Shown here: positions 12,358 through 14,595 of the stretch, in pieces
Numbering within the stretch: the first letter of the stretch is position 1
How the letters are laid out: each line of letters starts with the position of its first letter
Source: Deltaproteobacteria bacterium
Lineage (GTDB): Bacteria > Desulfobacterota > Desulfobacteria > Desulfobacterales > ETH-SRB1
Length of the DNA: 14,595 nt
Assembly: GCA_030262795.1 (NCBI GenBank)
Contig: JAJSZO010000042.1
Coordinates: 1-14,595, forward strand
Reading direction: 5' to 3'
Notes under the pieces: generated by a model
Databases searched by the model: none
Seen by the model: the letters and a program-made list of their open reading frames with translations, nothing else
Told to the model about the DNA's origin: nothing
Position numbers and translations under genes: made by a program

Positions 12358-14043
12358 ATGAAACTTACAGGTGCACAAATCCTTATGAAAGTCTTAGAGG
12401 AAGAAGGTGTAGACACTATTTTTGGATTTCCGGGGGGCGCTGTCATAGACATTTATGATGAATTTGCAAAAACAGACATAAAGCATGTTCTTGTGCGCCA
12501 TGAGCAAGGCGCAGTACATGCTGCTGACGGTTATGCAAGAGCCGGCAACCGTGTGGGAGTTGTTCTCGTGACTTCCGGGCCAGGAGCAACCAATACTGTT
12601 ACCGGAATAGCGTCTGCCTATATGGATTCAATTCCATTAGTTATCTTTACCGGTCAGGTTCCAACACATCTTATTGGAAACGATGCTTTTCAGGAAGTTG
12701 ATATTGTAGGCATAACCAGGCCTTGCACAAAACACAATTACCTTGTTAAAAACACCGAAGATCTTGCACAAGTTGTTAAAGAAGCGTTTTATATTGCCAG
12801 ATCAGGACGTCCTGGACCTGTTCTGATAGATATTCCCAAGGATGTAGCTGCAAAAAAAATTAATTATACAGCACCAAAAAAAACTTGTTTAAAGTCTTAC
12901 AATCCTACTTATAAGCCGAACATGAACCAGCTGAATAAAGCTGCAAAGCTTATAAAGGACGCCAAAAGGCCGGTTATTTTTGCCGGTGGCGGAGTGGTTC
13001 TTTCAAACGCTTCAAAAGAGCTTACAGAACTCGCACATAAAACCCGAATCCCCTTGACAGCCTCCTTAATGGGATTGGGAGCATTCCCTGGCACAGATCC
13101 TTTGTGGCTTGGAATGATAGGCATGCATGGTACATACAGGGCAAACATGTCAACAGGAGATTGTGATCTGATAATTGCTGTTGGTGTTCGTTTTGATGAT
13201 CGTGTTACAGGAAAAACCGAGGTATTTGCTTCGCAATCCAAGATAATACAAATTGATATTGATCCGACATCAATACAAAAAAATGTTCCCGTTACCGTAC
13301 CTGTTGTAGGGGATTGTAAAACAACACTTGAGCAACTCAACAAACTCTTAGACAAGGAAGATTTAGGGGATTTAAAGAAAAAGAGAAAAAACTGGCTCAA
13401 TCAGATCGAAAAATGGAAAAGCACAAAGCCTCTATCATATGATCAGAAAGATATTATAAAGCCGCAATACGTTGTAGAAAAGCTTTATGAGCTAACTAAG
13501 GGAAAAGCCATAATAACTACTGAAGTCGGCCAGAATCAGATGTGGGCAGCCCAGTATTATCACTTTGAAAAACCCAATTATTTTATTACTTCCGGTGGGT
13601 TGGGTGTAATGGGATTTGGACTTCCTGCAGCAATAGGAGCTCAGATGGCCTGCCCGGATAAGCTTGTAGTTGATATTGCCGGCGATGGAAGTATTCAGAT
13701 GAATATTCAGGAGATGGCAACTGCCATGCAATACGGTCTTCCGGTAAAGATCGTTATTCTGAATAATCAGTATCTTGGCATGGTAAGACAATGGCAGGAG
13801 CTGTTTTACAAAAAACGTTATAGCGCTACCGGCATGAAACATGCGCCTGATTTTGTAAAACTGGCTGAAGCATATGGAGCAGTCGGATTAAGAGCTACAA
13901 AACCGGAAGAGGTTGAAAAAGTGCTTAAAGAAGGTCTTTCTACCCATAAAACAGTAATCATGGAGTTTGTTGTAGAACAGGAAGAATGCGTTTATCCAAT
14001 GGTTCCTGCCGGCGCGCCTATAACAGAAATGTTGCTGGTTTAA
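12358..14043 (+). CDS. ilvB: Acetolactate synthase, large (catalytic) subunit
   Basis: A 561-residue ThDP- and FAD-dependent enzyme that condenses two pyruvates, or pyruvate with 2-ketobutyrate, at the start of the branched-chain pathway. The N-terminal Pyr domain has IFGFPGGAVIDIYDEF and the catalytic Glu49 in HVLVRHEQGAVHAADGYA. The middle FAD-binding domain follows (KRPVIFAGGGV, MGLGAFPGTDPLWLGM, AVGVRFDDRVTGK). The C-terminal PP domain has GLGVMGFGLPAAIGA and the Mg/ThDP motif from GDGSIQMNIQEM (Gly442-Asp443) to ILNNQYLGMVRQWQ. AAAGG lies upstream of the ATG. A short hairpin (TTAGGG/CCCTAA, 12313-12330) overlaps the ilvD stop just before it. The product needs ThDP, the end product of the thiamine cluster upstream, though no regulatory link is visible. 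Confidence 0.97.
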   Translation: MKLTGAQILMKVLEEEGVDTIFGFPGGAVIDIYDEFAKTDIKHVLVRHEQGAVHAADGYARAGNRVGVVLVTSGPGATNTVTGIASAYMDSIPLVIFTGQVPTHLIGNDAFQEVDIVGITRPCTKHNYLVKNTEDLAQVVKEAFYIARSGRPGPVLIDIPKDVAAKKINYTAPKKTCLKSYNPTYKPNMNQLNKAAKLIKDAKRPVIFAGGGVVLSNASKELTELAHKTRIPLTASLMGLGAFPGTDPLWLGMIGMHGTYRANMSTGDCDLIIAVGVRFDDRVTGKTEVFASQSKIIQIDIDPTSIQKNVPVTVPVVGDCKTTLEQLNKLLDKEDLGDLKKKRKNWLNQIEKWKSTKPLSYDQKDIIKPQYVVEKLYELTKGKAIITTEVGQNQMWAAQYYHFEKPNYFITSGGLGVMGFGLPAAIGAQMACPDKLVVDIAGDGSIQMNIQEMATAMQYGLPVKIVILNNQYLGMVRQWQELFYKKRYSATGMKHAPDFVKLAEAYGAVGLRATKPEEVEKVLKEGLSTHKTVIMEFVVEQEECVYPMVPAGAPITEMLLV

Positions 14044-14078
14044 TAACAAAATACATGACAAAAAAAAGGATATTAATC

Positions 14079-14573
14079 ATGATAGAAGAAAAACATGTGC
14101 TTTCTATTCTGGTCGAAAACCAGCCCGGTGTACTTTCCAGAATTTCAGGATTATTTGGCGGAAGAGGCTATAATATCGACAGTCTTTGCGTTGCAGAAAC
14201 TATCGAACCTCATGTATCAAGGGTTACCATTGTCGCAACGGCAAACAGTGTTATTCTTGAACAAATTATTAAACAGCTTCACAAGCTCATAAATATAATC
14301 AAGGTAGTTGAGCTTACAGGTACGGAATTTGTTCAGAGAGAGATGGCCATTATAAAGGTTAATGCAAAACCCGAACACCGAGCTGAAATTCTCAGGATAG
14401 TCGATATTTTCAGAGCTAAAATAATAGATGTCGGGCTGGAGCATTACACTATTGAAATAACGGGTGATGAAGATAAACTATCTGCCATATTGAGTCTTCT
14501 GAAACCGTTAGGAATCAAGGAAATTGCTAAAACAGGGATTATTGCTCTATCCCGCGAGCCAAAGGCTGTATAG
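14079..14573 (+). CDS. ilvN: Acetolactate synthase, small (regulatory) subunit
   Basis: A 164-residue regulatory subunit (IlvN/IlvH type) that activates the large subunit and gives feedback inhibition by branched-chain amino acids. The N-terminal ACT domain begins HVLSILVENQPGVLSRISGLF, then GRGYNIDSLCVAETIEP. The C-terminal ALS_ss_C domain starts near residue 80 (REMAIIKVNAKPEHRAEIL) and has the family pattern IEITGDEDKLSAIL...LGIKEIAKTGIIALSR. I chose the ATG at 14079, with AAAGGA eight bases upstream. In-frame starts at 13986 and 14055 would overlap ilvB or lack a good site. It follows ilvB by 35 bp. The next pathway gene (ilvC), if present, would lie beyond the window. Confidence 0.96.
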   Translation: MIEEKHVLSILVENQPGVLSRISGLFGGRGYNIDSLCVAETIEPHVSRVTIVATANSVILEQIIKQLHKLINIIKVVELTGTEFVQREMAIIKVNAKPEHRAEILRIVDIFRAKIIDVGLEHYTIEITGDEDKLSAILSLLKPLGIKEIAKTGIIALSREPKAV

Positions 14574-14595
14574 ATGTTTACGGTTTACGGTTCAC
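14574..14595 (+). repeat. ACGGTTTAC-type short repeat at the window edge
   Basis: ACGGTTTACGGTTCAC at 14580-14595 resembles the sequences before proC (around 1389-1423) and thi4 (5613-5625), which share ACGGTTTACAGTT. The window ends here, so its extent is unknown. Confidence 0.4.

Noticed and set aside
1..14595. CRISPR array, tRNA or rRNA genes, complete insertion sequence
   Set aside because: No regularly spaced repeats, no cloverleaf or rRNA-like sequence and no transposase frame were seen by eye on either strand.

Overview
The window looks like chromosome from an AT-leaning anaerobic bacterium, most likely a sulfate-reducer-type Desulfobacterota (deltaproteobacterium). That is an inference from gene content: a short-form ThiC, a ThiD-ThiN fusion, a His-type (sulfide-using) Thi4, and DivIVA/YggT/ProC as neighbours. 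No rRNA, tRNA, CRISPR array or complete insertion sequence was seen.

Layout. (1) 51-2597 is a housekeeping block: divIVA and yggT on the minus strand, divergent from proC (P5C reductase) on the plus strand, then a small minus-strand two-helix membrane protein. (2) 2671-3609 encodes a ChaN-family lipoprotein. (3) 3932-8120 is a thiamine cluster: a TPP riboswitch followed by an intrinsic terminator, then thiD-thiN fusion, thi4 and thiC. Together they cover HMP-P synthesis (ThiC), HMP-P phosphorylation (ThiD), thiazole synthesis (Thi4) and coupling (ThiN), the enzyme set typical of archaea. (4) 8121-10408 is an AT-rich accessory islet with a 296-bp inverted-repeat element, a candidate 38-residue ORF and an AAA_14/DUF4143 ATPase. 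(5) 10415-14573 is a branched-chain amino acid operon: an unannotated 29-codon Ile/Leu/Val-rich leader peptide with a terminator/antiterminator pair, then ilvD, ilvB and ilvN.

The spacers are full of palindromic repeats. Family 1 has two near-complete ~190-bp copies and two fragments, all sharing GGAACGTGGACGAA-type ends. Family 2 has two copies of about 150 bp that share a core but have different outer inverted repeats. Two further inverted-repeat elements occur once each. One family 1 copy sits inside the loop of another long palindrome between thi4 and thiC, and another supplies the stop codon of the ATPase gene. The most useful new observations are the ilv attenuator and these nested repeats. 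I see no wholly new multi-gene system.
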